A stretch of DNA of 64,000 nucleotides from Desulforhabdus sp. TSK (GTDB lineage: Bacteria > Desulfobacterota > Syntrophobacteria > Syntrophobacterales > Syntrophobacteraceae). Shown here one piece after another: positions 16,495 through 26,731 of the stretch. Location of the stretch: the NCBI RefSeq assembly GCF_022836495.1, contig NZ_BQXM01000010.1, positions 1 to 64,000 of the forward strand. Direction: 5' to 3'. Each line of letters opens with the position of its first letter. Positions within the stretch are counted from its first letter, which is position 1. The position numbers were made by a program, and so were the translations under genes. The notes under the pieces were generated by a model. It did no database searches, had not been told where the DNA came from, and saw only the letters and a program-made list of their open reading frames with translations.

Positions 16495-17679
16495 ATGAGC
16501 CAGGTATCCAGACCCGCTGTCGATGGCCCAATGCTCCGGGCAGAGCCCCGGGAAGAAGAGAGGACGAACGCGTCCTGGCGTGCACTCTCTCTCGAAAATC
16601 AGCTGTGGATCGAGATATCCCTCCTTGTCCTGTTCGGACTTGTCATGATCTACAGCGCCAGTTCCATCATGGCCTTGAAGAAATTTTCAGACCCGTCCTA
16701 TTATCTCAAGCGCCAAGTATTCTGCATCGTCCTCGGCATGGCCATCATTCTGGCTACGGCCCGTATCCCGTATGCACGCTACAAGAACTTTATCGGCCTG
16801 CTTGTCCTTGGAACAATTGCCGCCCTGATTCTCGTTTTGATACCGGGGATCGGTGCGGAAATCAACAATGCAAGGCGCTGGTTCCCTTTGAAGTTTTTTC
16901 TTCTTCAGCCGGCAGAATATGCCAAGGTCGTGTGGATCCTCTATCTCAGTGTTTCCCTCGTCAAAAAACAGGAAAGAATCAGACAATTTAAAATTGGTTT
17001 CTTGCCTCATGTCATATTGTGCGGTATTTTGGGCGCATTGCTTCTCAAGGAACCCGACTTCGGAACGACTTTTATCATTGGATGCTTGACAGTCATCATG
17101 TTGATGGCTGGCGGAGTCTTGTTGCGCCACATATTTTGTTTCACACCCATTGCGGTCATTGGGTTCTATAAATTTGTTTACCTCGTTCCCTATCGCTGGG
17201 ATCGCGTGACTGCTTTCTTGAATCCCTGGACCGATCCTCTCGATACGGGCTATCAGCTCATTCAGGCCTGGATAGCAGTCGGTTCCGGGGGCTGGTTGGG
17301 AAAGGGGCTGGGGGCCGGACAACAGAAGCTCTTTTATCTCCCGGAATCCTATACGGATTTCATTCTGGCGGTCGTGGGGGAGGAATTGGGTTTCATAGGG
17401 ATTTTGACCGTGTGCCTGCTGTTCTTTTTGTTGTTCCGCACTGGCATGACCATTTCGAGACAGGCGCCGGATCTTATGGGGATGCTCCTGGCACTGGGGC
17501 TGACGATGCTCTTCGCTCTGCAGGCGATGCTCAACATGGGAGTGGTCCTGGGGCTGGTCCCCACCAAGGGCCTGCCGCTCCCATTCATTTCATATGGCGG
17601 GAGCGCATTTACGGCAAACTGCCTGGCCGTCGGTATCCTCATGAATATCGCCCGGAGCGTTGAAAGGCGAATGGAATAG
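16495..17679 (+). CDS. ftsW: Septal peptidoglycan glycosyltransferase FtsW (SEDS)
   Basis: 394 residues with about ten membrane helices after a 40-residue cytoplasmic tail. SEDS signatures: [10 protein letters not shown], the RRWFPL and LQPAEYAK segments, [26 protein letters not shown], and FISYGGSA near the end. It polymerises lipid II at the septum together with FtsI. The 92-bp gap after murD contains short near-repeats of ATGAACCAT-like sequence, so the exact start is slightly uncertain. murC begins one base after the stop; the usual murG is missing. Confidence 0.95.
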   Translation: MSQVSRPAVDGPMLRAEPREEERTNASWRALSLENQLWIEISLLVLFGLVMIYSASSIMALKKFSDPSYYLKRQVFCIVLGMAIILATARIPYARYKNFIGLLVLGTIAALILVLIPGIGAEINNARRWFPLKFFLLQPAEYAKVVWILYLSVSLVKKQERIRQFKIGFLPHVILCGILGALLLKEPDFGTTFIIGCLTVIMLMAGGVLLRHIFCFTPIAVIGFYKFVYLVPYRWDRVTAFLNPWTDPLDTGYQLIQAWIAVGSGGWLGKGLGAGQQKLFYLPESYTDFILAVVGEELGFIGILTVCLLFFLLFRTGMTISRQAPDLMGMLLALGLTMLFALQAMLNMGVVLGLVPTKGLPLPFISYGGSAFTANCLAVGILMNIARSVERRME

Positions 17680-17680
17680 A

Positions 17681-19063
17681 ATGTTCAAACGTTACCAGCA
17701 CATTCATTTTATCGGGATCGGGGGAATCGGCATGAGCGGGATTGCCGAGCTCCTTTTGAATTTGGGATACCGTGTCAGCGGTTCCGATGTAAAGGAATCG
17801 GATATCACCCGCCGCCTGGCAGGTTTGGGTGCGGAAGTCTGGATCGGTCACCAGGCAGAGCATGTACATGGTGCGGATGTCGTCGTGCTCTCTTCCGCCG
17901 TCACCGAGGACAATCCAGAGGTCCAGGCGGCCCGGACTCTGCCGAAGGTCCCTGTCATTCGACGTGCAGAGATGCTGGCGGAGCTCATGCGCCTCAAGTA
18001 TTCGGTGCTGGTGGCGGGAGCACACGGGAAAACGACCACAACCTCCATGGTTTCGACGGTTTTGGCCCGTGGGGGAATGGATCCGACAGTCGTCATCGGA
18101 GGCAAGCTGAACGCCTGGGGAACCAACGCCAAGCTCGGCCATGGAGATTTCATGGTGGCGGAAGCGGACGAAAGCGACGGGACGTTTCTGTTGCTTTCGC
18201 CAACCATTGCAGTCGTGACGAACATCGACCTGGAGCATCTCGATTTTTATCGAAACATCGAGCACATTCAGGAAACCTTTCTGGAATTCATCAACAAGAT
18301 CCCTTTTTACGGCCAGGCGGTTCTTTGTCTGGAAGATGAAAACATTCAGCAGATTCTTCCCCGCATGAGCAAACGCTTTGTCACCTACGGCTTTTCGTCC
18401 CAGGCGGATTTTCAGGCGCGCGACATCAAGACCGGCGGACTTTCTACGACATATCGGGTTTTTTGCCATGGAGAGGAGCTGGGGGAGATCGAAATCCCCA
18501 TTCCAGGTCGCCACAACGTGCTCAATTCCCTTGCTGCCGTGGCGGTGGCCAGGGAATTGGAGCTGGATTGGGCAAACATCCAGGGCGGATTGAGAGACAT
18601 GACCGGGGTCCAGCGCCGCTTTCAGATCAAGGGAGAGGCGAAGGGTGTCCTGGTGCTCGATGACTACGGGCATCATCCCACAGAAATAAGGGCTGTTCTG
18701 GAGACTCTGGCGGGTTGCTTCCCCGATCGACGCCGTATCGTGGCATTCCAGCCACATCGCTACTCACGCACGCAGGCCCTCATGGATCAATTTGCCCGAT
18801 GTTTTTATCATTCAGACGTTCTCTTCGTTTCAGAAATATATGCAGCCAGTGAGAAACCGATCCCCGGAGTCTCAGGGGCTCGTCTGGTGGAGCAGATTGG
18901 AGCCCATGGCCACAGTAATCTCCATTTTTGCGCCGGTGTCGATGATATGCTGGAAAAGCTGAGCGCCATCGTTCAGCCTCGGGACGTGGTCATGACGCTC
19001 GGTGCCGGAAATGTGTACCAGGTGGGCGAGGCTCTGTTGAAACGCCTTGAAGAGACTCGGTGA
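17681..19063 (+). CDS. murC: UDP-MurNAc--L-alanine ligase MurC
   Basis: 460 residues. [17 protein letters not shown] at the start, the ATP loop [11 protein letters not shown] at about 112-122, EADESDGTF near 163, [10 protein letters not shown], and [10 protein letters not shown] near 328, the MurC signature. Adds L-Ala to UDP-MurNAc. ATG 17681 follows the ftsW stop after one base, with a GGAA site inside ftsW, which implies coupled translation. In other dcw clusters murG occupies this junction. Confidence 0.95.
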   Translation: MFKRYQHIHFIGIGGIGMSGIAELLLNLGYRVSGSDVKESDITRRLAGLGAEVWIGHQAEHVHGADVVVLSSAVTEDNPEVQAARTLPKVPVIRRAEMLAELMRLKYSVLVAGAHGKTTTTSMVSTVLARGGMDPTVVIGGKLNAWGTNAKLGHGDFMVAEADESDGTFLLLSPTIAVVTNIDLEHLDFYRNIEHIQETFLEFINKIPFYGQAVLCLEDENIQQILPRMSKRFVTYGFSSQADFQARDIKTGGLSTTYRVFCHGEELGEIEIPIPGRHNVLNSLAAVAVARELELDWANIQGGLRDMTGVQRRFQIKGEAKGVLVLDDYGHHPTEIRAVLETLAGCFPDRRRIVAFQPHRYSRTQALMDQFARCFYHSDVLFVSEIYAASEKPIPGVSGARLVEQIGAHGHSNLHFCAGVDDMLEKLSAIVQPRDVVMTLGAGNVYQVGEALLKRLEETR

Positions 19064-19070
19064 TCAACCT

Positions 19071-20039
19071 ATGGATGGTGAAGGTTCAGCTCCGAAGCTC
19101 GATCTGCCGGAACCGGCTTTTGCCGCTCTTTGTGCTTCTGTTCTGGCAGGGATTCCGGATCTCCAGGTCTGTTGGAGCGAACCCCTGGCCAGGCACACCA
19201 CTTTTCGGGTGGGGGGACCGGTTGCCTGTCTTGTGCGCCCCCGCACCGAGAGCTCTTTGAGGGAGCTGCTGAAAGCGACCTGGAGCGCAAAGATTCCGCG
19301 CATCATCCTGGGTGGCGGAAGCAACGTGCTGCCCCCCGATTCCCCCTGGGATGTTTTGGTCGTCCAACTCACCCTATCGAATTTGGAGTTGTTGCACTGT
19401 GAAGACCTCGAAGCGGGTAGAGTGCGTGTCTATGCTGGAGCAGGGGTGCATCTGGCACGGTTGCTTCGCTTCTGCGTCGAGCATGGGTGGGGCGGCCTCG
19501 AGCCCATGGTGGGGATTCCTGGTACCGTGGGGGGCGCTTTGGTCATGAACGCCGGGACGAGGGAAGGCAGCATTTCTCAGGTGCTGTCCTGGGTGGATTT
19601 GTTGGATGAACGGGGGAATCCCGACAGAATCCATCGGTGGCAGCTGCCGGCCGGCTATCGTTCCATGGGCCTTCCTCTCGACAAGATCGTGACAGGCGCC
19701 TGCCTGGAGCTGCAGCGATCGCCGGTGGACCGCATCAAAGCCCGGCTTCGTGAAATCATGGGGCAGCGCAGGAGAACACAACCCCTCGGATGGCCTTCAG
19801 CGGGCTGTGTTTTCAAGAATCCCGGAAATGCTGCTGCTGGTGCGCTGATCGATGCATTGGGGTTGAAGGGGGTTCGATGGGGGGGGGCGGAGATTTCGGA
19901 CAAGCATGCCAATTGGATCATCAACCGAGGCAATGCCACCCGTGAGGATATCCTGGGGCTGATCCAGCATATAGAAAAGACTGTCTGGGAGAGATCCGGA
20001 ATCCGGCTGGAACGGGAGATCCGGGTATGGGGTGAATGA
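19071..20039 (+). CDS. murB: UDP-N-acetylenolpyruvoylglucosamine reductase MurB
   Basis: 322 residues. An FAD enzyme that reduces UDP-GlcNAc-enolpyruvate to UDP-MurNAc. Motifs: TTFRVGGP, GGGSNVL, the FAD-contact GIPGTVGGALVMNAGTREG, and SAGCVFKNP with the catalytic Ser region; compact C-terminus like the short (type II) MurB proteins. ATG 19071 lies just after the murC stop and has CGGTGA upstream. No ddl gene follows; ftsQ is next. Confidence 0.93.
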   Translation: MDGEGSAPKLDLPEPAFAALCASVLAGIPDLQVCWSEPLARHTTFRVGGPVACLVRPRTESSLRELLKATWSAKIPRIILGGGSNVLPPDSPWDVLVVQLTLSNLELLHCEDLEAGRVRVYAGAGVHLARLLRFCVEHGWGGLEPMVGIPGTVGGALVMNAGTREGSISQVLSWVDLLDERGNPDRIHRWQLPAGYRSMGLPLDKIVTGACLELQRSPVDRIKARLREIMGQRRRTQPLGWPSAGCVFKNPGNAAAGALIDALGLKGVRWGGAEISDKHANWIINRGNATREDILGLIQHIEKTVWERSGIRLEREIRVWGE

Positions 20040-20063
20040 TGTACTGTGCCTTTTTCCTCCGGT

Positions 20064-20900
20064 ATGAGGGCCATGCGGAAAAAACAGAACCGATATCGCC
20101 CTGATACCGTCAGGCGCCGGAAAGTGGTCAGAAGGGGCCTCAAGGCCGTTCTGACTCTGGTCCTGGTGTTTGCTGCGGTGGCCTTCATCAGTTCAGCCCT
20201 GGCCCACGCGTATTACGCGCTCCTCGAAGCTCCCTGGCTTCGTGTGGAAGAAATAGAGATCATCGGTTTGAAGCACGTGGACCGGAAGGATGTTTTGAAT
20301 GCCCTTCGGGTGCCGAGAGACGCCAATCTGCTGACCTTGAAGACATCCGAGCTTTCCCAACGGTTGAAGCCGATCCTCTGGCTCCAGTCGTCGGTGGTGC
20401 GGATCGATCCCCCGGGGCGCATTGTGGTCGAATTAAAAGAGCGGGAGCCCCTGGCGATGGTGCAGGCAGGAGCCCTCCTGCTGGTCGATCGCGAGGGCAA
20501 TATTTTCTCGCGCACCGAGCGGGAAGCAAATCCGGATCTACTCTTGGTCACCGGCTTCGAGGGGATGGACCTGAAAGAGGGAGGCGATTTTCCCGAAGAG
20601 CTCCTGGACGGCCTGAAAGAGCTCAGCGACGCTCTGGCGGTATCCAGGGATTGGCTTCCGGTCCAGTCCATTGCCGAATGCCGCTGGCTGGGAGCGGCGG
20701 GGTTCGCCCTGCAAATGGCTCAAAAGCCGATTGCCGTCCAGTTGGGGGCAGAAGATCTTGATCAACGACTGCATCGTTTGAAGGCTGTCCTGGCGGTGCT
20801 GCGCGAGAGGCAATGGCTGGATTCTGTGACACGGATCGATCTCGATTATACAAATCGGGTGTATGTGGAGCGGGCTGTCTCTCCACCGAACGGTGCATGA
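20064..20900 (+). CDS. ftsQ: Cell division protein FtsQ
   Basis: About 278 residues: a basic cytoplasmic tail, one membrane helix (about 34-54), a POTRA domain (about 59-130, LRVEEIEIIGLKHVDRKDVLNAL... VELKEREP) and the FtsQ/DivIB beta domain. It links FtsA/FtsZ-side and periplasmic divisome parts through FtsL. The start is uncertain: GTG 20046, ATG 20064 and ATG 20073 are all possible and none has a clear ribosome site. Confidence 0.88.
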   Translation: MRAMRKKQNRYRPDTVRRRKVVRRGLKAVLTLVLVFAAVAFISSALAHAYYALLEAPWLRVEEIEIIGLKHVDRKDVLNALRVPRDANLLTLKTSELSQRLKPILWLQSSVVRIDPPGRIVVELKEREPLAMVQAGALLLVDREGNIFSRTEREANPDLLLVTGFEGMDLKEGGDFPEELLDGLKELSDALAVSRDWLPVQSIAECRWLGAAGFALQMAQKPIAVQLGAEDLDQRLHRLKAVLAVLRERQWLDSVTRIDLDYTNRVYVERAVSPPNGA

Positions 20901-21033
20901 CGGAAGGGGAGAGGCAAGGATAGAGAGCGACCCTGGACCTGAGGGGCGGTGGTTGGAAGGTCCATGAGGTTCTTTTTGCACATGACACGGATGCAATGCG
21001 CCAGCTCTCATGATTTGGAGGGGGAAGGAATCG

Positions 21034-22260
21034 ATGGGAAGAAGAGAGGAATTGATTGTCGGCCTGGACCTCGGGACCACCAAAATTTGTGCAGTGGTGG
21101 GGGAGGTCACTTCCGAAGGAATCGATATCGTTGGGGTTGGAACCTACCCTTCCATCGGGCTGAGAGGAGGCGTGGTCGTCAATATCGAGCAGACCGTCCA
21201 GTCCATTCGCAAGGCGGTGGAAGAGGCGGAGCTCATGGCCGGCTGCGAGATTTCTTCCGTTTATGCGGGGGTTGCGGGGACGCACGTTCAGAGCCTGAAC
21301 AGCCACGGTGTCATCGCCGTCAAGAGCCGAGAGGTCACGCAGTCGGACATTGACCGGGTCCTGGATGCCGCCAAAACGGTGGCTCTTCCCTATGACCGCC
21401 AGATTCTCCATGTCCTTCCCCAACAGTTCCTGGTGGACGATCAGGAGGGGATACAGAATCCGGTCGGCATGGCAGGCGTACGCCTCGAAGCCAAGGTCCA
21501 CATTGTCACCGGGGCGGTCAGTGCGGTTCAGAACATCATCAAGTGCTGTGAAAAGGCCGGCCTGAATGTTCAGGATGTGGTGCTCGAATCCCTGGCCTCC
21601 AGTGAGGCGGTACTGGATGCGGATGAGAAGCACCTGGGCGTGGCTCTCGTGGACATCGGGGGTGGAACGAGCGATGTAGCGGTATTTCAAGACCATGCCA
21701 TCCGGTATTCCTGTGTCGTGGGACTGGGAGGGAATCACATTACGTCGGACATTTCCGTCGGCCTGCGCACTTCCATGGACGAGGCGGAGAAGATCAAGAA
21801 GAAATATGGCTGCGCCCTGGTAGACCGAATCGGGCAGCAGGACATGATCGAAGTCGGTTCCGTGGGGGGGCAGAAACCGCGTCAGCTGGCACAATCCATC
21901 CTGGCCCAGATCATCGAGGCGAGGGTTGAAGAAATACTCAAGATCATAGAATGGGAGCTTGTCCGCTCGGGCTTTGTGGAATCGCTTCATGGAGGAGTCG
22001 TCCTCACGGGAGGGGTATCCCTGCTGCCCGGCATACGGGAATTGGCGGAGAAGATCTTCGATCTGCCGGTGCGCATCGGTGTTCCCTATCAATTTGGAGG
22101 GTTGGGAGACGTGGTCAAGAATCCCATGTTCGCCACGGCGACGGGCTTGCTTGCGTATGGCCGAAAACGTGGAAAAGTGCGTCTTCCTGTGGAGGAATCC
22201 AACAGTTTGGTGAACAAAGTGCTGATGATCATGAAGCGGTGGTTTAAGGAATTCTGGTGA
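21034..22260 (+). CDS. ftsA: Cell division actin-like protein FtsA
   Basis: 408 residues. An ATP-binding actin fold: VGLDLGTTKICAVVGE (phosphate 1), VDIGGGTSDVAVF (phosphate 2, about 210-222) and VVLTGGVSLLPG (adenosine) are clear. The 1C domain lies between. The C-terminus ends in KRWFKEFW, an amphipathic membrane-targeting helix. It anchors FtsZ to the membrane. ATG 21034 is chosen because GGAGGGGGAAGGA lies at the right distance. Confidence 0.95.
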   Translation: MGRREELIVGLDLGTTKICAVVGEVTSEGIDIVGVGTYPSIGLRGGVVVNIEQTVQSIRKAVEEAELMAGCEISSVYAGVAGTHVQSLNSHGVIAVKSREVTQSDIDRVLDAAKTVALPYDRQILHVLPQQFLVDDQEGIQNPVGMAGVRLEAKVHIVTGAVSAVQNIIKCCEKAGLNVQDVVLESLASSEAVLDADEKHLGVALVDIGGGTSDVAVFQDHAIRYSCVVGLGGNHITSDISVGLRTSMDEAEKIKKKYGCALVDRIGQQDMIEVGSVGGQKPRQLAQSILAQIIEARVEEILKIIEWELVRSGFVESLHGGVVLTGGVSLLPGIRELAEKIFDLPVRIGVPYQFGGLGDVVKNPMFATATGLLAYGRKRGKVRLPVEESNSLVNKVLMIMKRWFKEFW

Positions 22261-22499
22261 GGTTGGAACTGCAGGGCATGGGGGCGATGCCGCTCCTCCA
22301 ACTCTGAAGAGGCGGGGGCGTCCCGGCTCGTGGGTTTGAGCCCCAGGCGATTTTTCAGCCTGAGCATGCGTGCTGCGTGATATTGGTTCGGAAGAATAAG
22401 CTGTTTGTTTTCTGTAATTTTTGAGTGAAGTCGAAACAGGGTGGCGATCTTGAATGTCATTTGGAGATGACTGGTTCAAGGACGGGGAAAGGCGCAGAT

Positions 22500-23714
22500 A
22501 TGGAGAAAAAAATCGAGAGTCCGGTCGTAGCAAGCAGCAGCCGTGCGAAAATCAAAGTTTTGGGAATTGGCGGCGGTGGCGGCAATGCCATCAACAACAT
22601 GATCAGTGCGGGCCTGGATGGAGTTGAATTCATCGCCGCCAACACTGATTTTCAGGTGCTGGATCAAAATCTGGCTGCCACTAAAATCCAACTGGGCGTG
22701 AACCTCACCAAGGGGTTGGGTGCCGGCGGCAATCCCGAGGTCGGCAGCAAGTCGGCTCAGGAAGACATGGATAAGATCCGCGAAGCCATAGACGGGAGCG
22801 ACATGGTGTTCATCACCGCCGGTCTTGGTGGGGGAACGGGAACGGGAGGGGCTCCCGTGGTGGCCCAGGTGTGCAAAGAAATCGGGGCGTTGACGGTGGC
22901 TGTGGTCACGAAGCCTTTTGCATTCGAGGGGAAAGTGCGGCAGCGCAACGCGGAAGAGGGCCTCAAAGCCCTCCAGGATTCGGTGGATACCCTCATCACG
23001 ATTCCCAATAACCGCCTCCTGTGTCTGGCCGATCGTCGGGCCACTTTTCTCGAAATGTTCAAGCGCGCAGATGACGTCCTCCTCTACGCAGTGAAGGGTA
23101 TTTCGGACCTCATCACGCACCCGGGTTATATCAATGTGGATTTTGCCGACCTCAGAACCGTCATGGGCGAAAAAGGGCTGGCCCTCATGGGGACGGGCAT
23201 GGGCGTGGGCGAAAACCGTGCTTCCCAGGCAGCTCAGCAGGCCATTTCCAGCCCGCTTTTGGAAGATATCTCCATTCATGGCGCCCGTGCGGCCCTCATC
23301 AACATTTCCACGGGTGTGGATCTGGGAATGCACGAGTTTGAAGAGGTGGCGTCTCTCATCCACAAGGAAATGGACGAGGATGCCAATATTTTCCTGGGAA
23401 TGGCGCTGGATCCCAGGATTGGAGAAGAGGTTCGAGTGACGGTCATCGCCACGGGCATCGGCAAAATGGAGCATCCCCAAAAACAGGAAGCTCCCACGCG
23501 ATCCAGGCGGCTCGCTTCGGAAGGTATCGTTCCAGAGCTGAATTACGACTATCTCCAGGTTCCCACGGTCGTGCGGCATCGCCCGACCCGGGAAATGGAT
23601 ACCATGCAGGAGCAGCAGCCCAAGAGGCGCACCTTTCTTCAGAAATTGACGGGGGCACCCAAGGAGGAGGAAGATTTGAGCATACCCACCTTCATCCGTC
23701 GTCAGGCTGACTGA
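22500..23714 (+). CDS. ftsZ: Tubulin-like cell division GTPase FtsZ
   Basis: 404 residues. GIGGGGGNAINNM near 22-34, the tubulin signature GGGTGTG at 110-116, and the T7 loop NVDFADLRTVM near 213. A linker of about 60 residues is followed by the C-terminal peptide LSIPTFIRRQAD that binds FtsA and ZipA-like partners. ATG 22500 has AAAGG eight bases upstream. The 239-bp gap after ftsA shows no gene and could hold an ftsZ promoter, but none is convincing. Confidence 0.97.
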   Translation: MEKKIESPVVASSSRAKIKVLGIGGGGGNAINNMISAGLDGVEFIAANTDFQVLDQNLAATKIQLGVNLTKGLGAGGNPEVGSKSAQEDMDKIREAIDGSDMVFITAGLGGGTGTGGAPVVAQVCKEIGALTVAVVTKPFAFEGKVRQRNAEEGLKALQDSVDTLITIPNNRLLCLADRRATFLEMFKRADDVLLYAVKGISDLITHPGYINVDFADLRTVMGEKGLALMGTGMGVGENRASQAAQQAISSPLLEDISIHGARAALINISTGVDLGMHEFEEVASLIHKEMDEDANIFLGMALDPRIGEEVRVTVIATGIGKMEHPQKQEAPTRSRRLASEGIVPELNYDYLQVPTVVRHRPTREMDTMQEQQPKRRTFLQKLTGAPKEEEDLSIPTFIRRQAD

Positions 23715-23731
23715 AAATCCATCTGAAAGCA

Positions 23732-23774
23732 GGGGTCCTCCTCATGTGAGCATGGCGGGCAGGTGGAGGACCCC
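23732..23774. terminator. Strong hairpin without T run after ftsZ
   Basis: Perfect 10-bp inverted repeat GGGGTCCTCC (23732-23741) / GGAGGACCCC (23765-23774), 18 bases after the ftsZ stop. There is no T run, so it may be a 3'-end stabiliser or a factor-assisted stop. Confidence 0.4.
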
Positions 23775-23857
23775 GCTTCTCGATCACCCGGCTCTCATTT
23801 CCACCTTCACCCCCTCTTTGGGACACTGTCCGTGGCCCCCGAACAGCGGTCCGATTT

Positions 23858-25612
23858 ATGCTCTGGAAACTCAAGAAACGCCAGCAGCAATGGCTGGCCG
23901 AGGAAAAAGGAACCATCCTCAAGGATTGGCGGGGAAGAGTGCACATCGCCCTCGCCTTCCCCAATCGCTATGCCGTGGGAATGTCCAATCTGGGCTTCCA
24001 GTCTGTGTATGCAGCCCTGAACACGCTGGATGACGTGGTATGCGAAAGGGTCTTCTACCCGGAACCTGAAGACATACCGCTTTTGCGCCGGGACCCGGGG
24101 AAGCTCCTCTCCGTGGAGTCGCAAAGGCCCCTTGCCGACTTTCACCTCGTGACCTTTTCCCTTCCTTTTGAAAACGATTACGTCAATGCCCTTGAAATGC
24201 TGCAGTGGGGGGGGATTCCCCTCAGAGACGAGGACCGCAGCGAGTCCGATCCCTTCGTGGCGGCCGGCGGGGTCGCTGTATTTTTAAATCCCGAGCCCCT
24301 GGCCCCCTTCATGGATTTCATTTTTGTGGGGGAGGCGGAGGCGCTTCTGCCGGATTTTGAAAGCCTCTGGAAGGAATTGCGTGAAGGAGACCTTCCACGG
24401 AAGGATTTTCTCAAAACCCTTGCGGAACAGGTTCCCGGTGTTTACGTACCGTCATTCTTCGAGGTTTCGTACAGCCCCGAGGGAGCTCTGGAATCCATGG
24501 AGCCTCTGGCTGGCTGCAACATCCCTCGCCGGATCCGCTACCGACGTGCCGATCTTTCGCAGGGGAAACCCTGTCATACGGTCATTTTCACTCCCCATGC
24601 GGAGTTCAGCAATGTCCTGCTCCTGGAAATCGGGCGGGGCTGCGGACGTGGTTGCCGTTTTTGTGCCGCCGGCTATGTCTATCGCCCCGTGAGGTACCAC
24701 AGGGCCGATGCCTTATTGAATGCGGCCGAACCGGTGATCCGGGAAATCCCACGAGTGGGACTGGTGAGCGCGGCGGTTTCGGATCATCCCGAGATCACTT
24801 TTCTCTGTGATGCTTTCCTGGAAAAAGGAGGCGCGCTCTCCTTCTCTTCCCTGAGGGCCGATAGTCTCACCCCTGAAATCGTGACAGCCCTACAGGAGAG
24901 CCGGCATCAGTCCGTTGCCATCGCTCCCGAGGCGGGGTCTGAACGCATGCGAAGGGTCATCAACAAGAACATTAGCGTCGAACAGATTCACGCGGCAGTC
25001 GATCTGCTGACCGAAAAGGGCATCCTCCATCTGAAGCTGTATTTCATGATCGGGTTGCCTACGGAGACTTTGGAAGACCTTCAGGCCATTGTAGACCTTG
25101 CCAAGGACATCAAGCACCATGTGCTCAAGATCAGCCGGGGAAAGAAACGATTGGGGACGATCACCTTGAGTATTCATGGATTTGTGCCCAAGGCTTTTAC
25201 ACCCTTTCAGTGGGCTCCCTTTGCAGGCGTGAGGGAATTGAAGGATCGGTCCAGGTGGATTCAGAAGGCTCTCCAAAAGGTTCCCAATGTCCGGGTACAC
25301 TTCGATATGCCCAAATGGGCCTACGTGCAGGCCCTGCTGGCACGGGGGGACCGCCGGGCCGCAGAACTGCTCCAAAGGGTTGCTTTGGGGGGAGTGGCCT
25401 GGACGCAGGCACTTCGAGAATTCCCCTTCAATCCGGACTTCTGGGTCATGCGGGAGAGGGGATCGGAGGAATTGTTCCCCTGGGAGATCATCGATCATGG
25501 AGTGAAGCGATCTTATTTGTGGGAAGAATACCAGCGGGCACTGAAAGGAGTGAGCAGCCCTCCCTGCCGGCTGGAGGAAAACTGCAGAAGGTGCGGCGCC
25601 TGCTCACCCTGA
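23858..25612 (+). CDS. B12-binding-domain radical SAM protein
   Basis: 584 residues. The N-terminal 240 residues form a cobalamin-binding-like domain. The radical SAM core begins near residue 255, with the cluster motif C-x3-C-x2-C in GRGCGRGCRFCAAG. Further family blocks are SLRADSLT, IAPEAGSERMRRVINK, the KLYFMIGLPTET block and the IHGFVPKAFTPFQW block. A cysteine-rich tail (C..NCRRCGAC) may hold a second metal site. Proteins of this architecture are widespread and of unknown reaction; rRNA/tRNA or cofactor modification have been suggested for relatives. No metabolic context here decides it. Confidence 0.8.
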   Translation: MLWKLKKRQQQWLAEEKGTILKDWRGRVHIALAFPNRYAVGMSNLGFQSVYAALNTLDDVVCERVFYPEPEDIPLLRRDPGKLLSVESQRPLADFHLVTFSLPFENDYVNALEMLQWGGIPLRDEDRSESDPFVAAGGVAVFLNPEPLAPFMDFIFVGEAEALLPDFESLWKELREGDLPRKDFLKTLAEQVPGVYVPSFFEVSYSPEGALESMEPLAGCNIPRRIRYRRADLSQGKPCHTVIFTPHAEFSNVLLLEIGRGCGRGCRFCAAGYVYRPVRYHRADALLNAAEPVIREIPRVGLVSAAVSDHPEITFLCDAFLEKGGALSFSSLRADSLTPEIVTALQESRHQSVAIAPEAGSERMRRVINKNISVEQIHAAVDLLTEKGILHLKLYFMIGLPTETLEDLQAIVDLAKDIKHHVLKISRGKKRLGTITLSIHGFVPKAFTPFQWAPFAGVRELKDRSRWIQKALQKVPNVRVHFDMPKWAYVQALLARGDRRAAELLQRVALGGVAWTQALREFPFNPDFWVMRERGSEELFPWEIIDHGVKRSYLWEEYQRALKGVSSPPCRLEENCRRCGACSP

Positions 25613-25752
25613 AGGGGGCGAGCGGTCATAAGGTATTGATCTTGCCAAATATGGTTCTTATTTTCTGACGCTGAATTTGCGACGTGTTATGATCTATGCA
25701 AACTGTTTTCTACCCGATGGGGGAGAAGATCCAAAGGAGAAGCGATATAAAT

Positions 25753-26652
25753 ATGTCTCAGCAAGACTACTACAAAATCCTGGGCGTCTCGCCGGATGCT
25801 TCAGGGGATGACATCAAAAAGGCCTACCGCAAATTGGCGTTGGAGACTCATCCAGACAGGAACCCCAACGATCGGCACGCCGAGGAGCGTTTCAAGAAAA
25901 TCAGTGAGGCCTACGGAGTGCTCATTGACCCCAACAAGCGTTCACAATACGATCAGTATCGCAATCTGGGATTCCAGCAGCGTCCCAATGGAACCGCCGG
26001 GCCGGGTTTTGGATACTCGCAGGAAGAAATTTTCCGCGACTTTTTCAGCAGCCGGTATGCTCAGGATGCTTTTGCAGATATGCAGCGGGAATTTCAGCGC
26101 ATGGGCTTCCGTTTCGACGATACATTCCTCAACCGCCTCTTTTTCGGAGACAAGACCATATTCTTTCAAGGAATCTTTTGGGGCGGCCCCGAGGGTACCC
26201 GTGTCTTCCGATACAGTGGGACGACAGGGCAGAAGGCGCCGAATTGGGGGCAGACCATGCGTCAAGAGGCTCGTCCCGAGCCTGAAAAGCCAAAAGGTCT
26301 TCTGGAGCAGGGAGCTTCGCTGCTCGTCAAGGCGGGGAAAAAGCTCGGAGGGTATCTCCTCAGGAAAGCATTGGGATGGTCGGGCGCTCCCTCCACCTCT
26401 GAAGATCAGGGTGCTCTACATGAGGAAAACCATGACATGACCTACCGATTGGTGATTTCTCCGGGCGACGCCATGAACGGGGCGGTCGTGGAAGTGGGAC
26501 TTCCCCATATGGGGGAAGGAAAGCGGGTGTCCATCCGTATTCCACCCGGAGTCAAATCCGGTACGAAGCTCCGCCTGAAGGATATGGGACGCAACTTTGC
26601 GAGCAATATGTCCGATCGTGGCGATCTCTATATCGAGCTGCAAGTGATGTGA
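25753..26652 (+). CDS. DnaJ-like co-chaperone without zinc fingers
   Basis: 299 residues. J domain at 1-70 with the HPD motif near 33-35, a Gly/Phe-poor linker rich in aromatic residues (about 80-170), then a basic stretch and a C-terminal domain (about 235-299) with [35 protein letters not shown], as in DnaJ/CbpA substrate-binding domains. The CxxCxGxG zinc repeats of DnaJ are absent. It would stimulate a DnaK ATPase. AAAGGAGA lies 12 bases before ATG 25753, slightly far; an ATG at 25696 in the same frame is possible. Confidence 0.8.
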   Translation: MSQQDYYKILGVSPDASGDDIKKAYRKLALETHPDRNPNDRHAEERFKKISEAYGVLIDPNKRSQYDQYRNLGFQQRPNGTAGPGFGYSQEEIFRDFFSSRYAQDAFADMQREFQRMGFRFDDTFLNRLFFGDKTIFFQGIFWGGPEGTRVFRYSGTTGQKAPNWGQTMRQEARPEPEKPKGLLEQGASLLVKAGKKLGGYLLRKALGWSGAPSTSEDQGALHEENHDMTYRLVISPGDAMNGAVVEVGLPHMGEGKRVSIRIPPGVKSGTKLRLKDMGRNFASNMSDRGDLYIELQVM

Positions 26653-26731
26653 GGTAAGCGGTACACTGCCGGTCGCCTGAAGCCGGACTGGTTGACATTT
26701 TGCGCGAAGGGAGCCGCCATTTCAAGGGCCT

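Noticed and set aside
20623-22533. Long minus-strand ORF (636 codons) across ftsQ-ftsA
   Set aside because: It is antisense to well-supported genes, with no recognisable domain.
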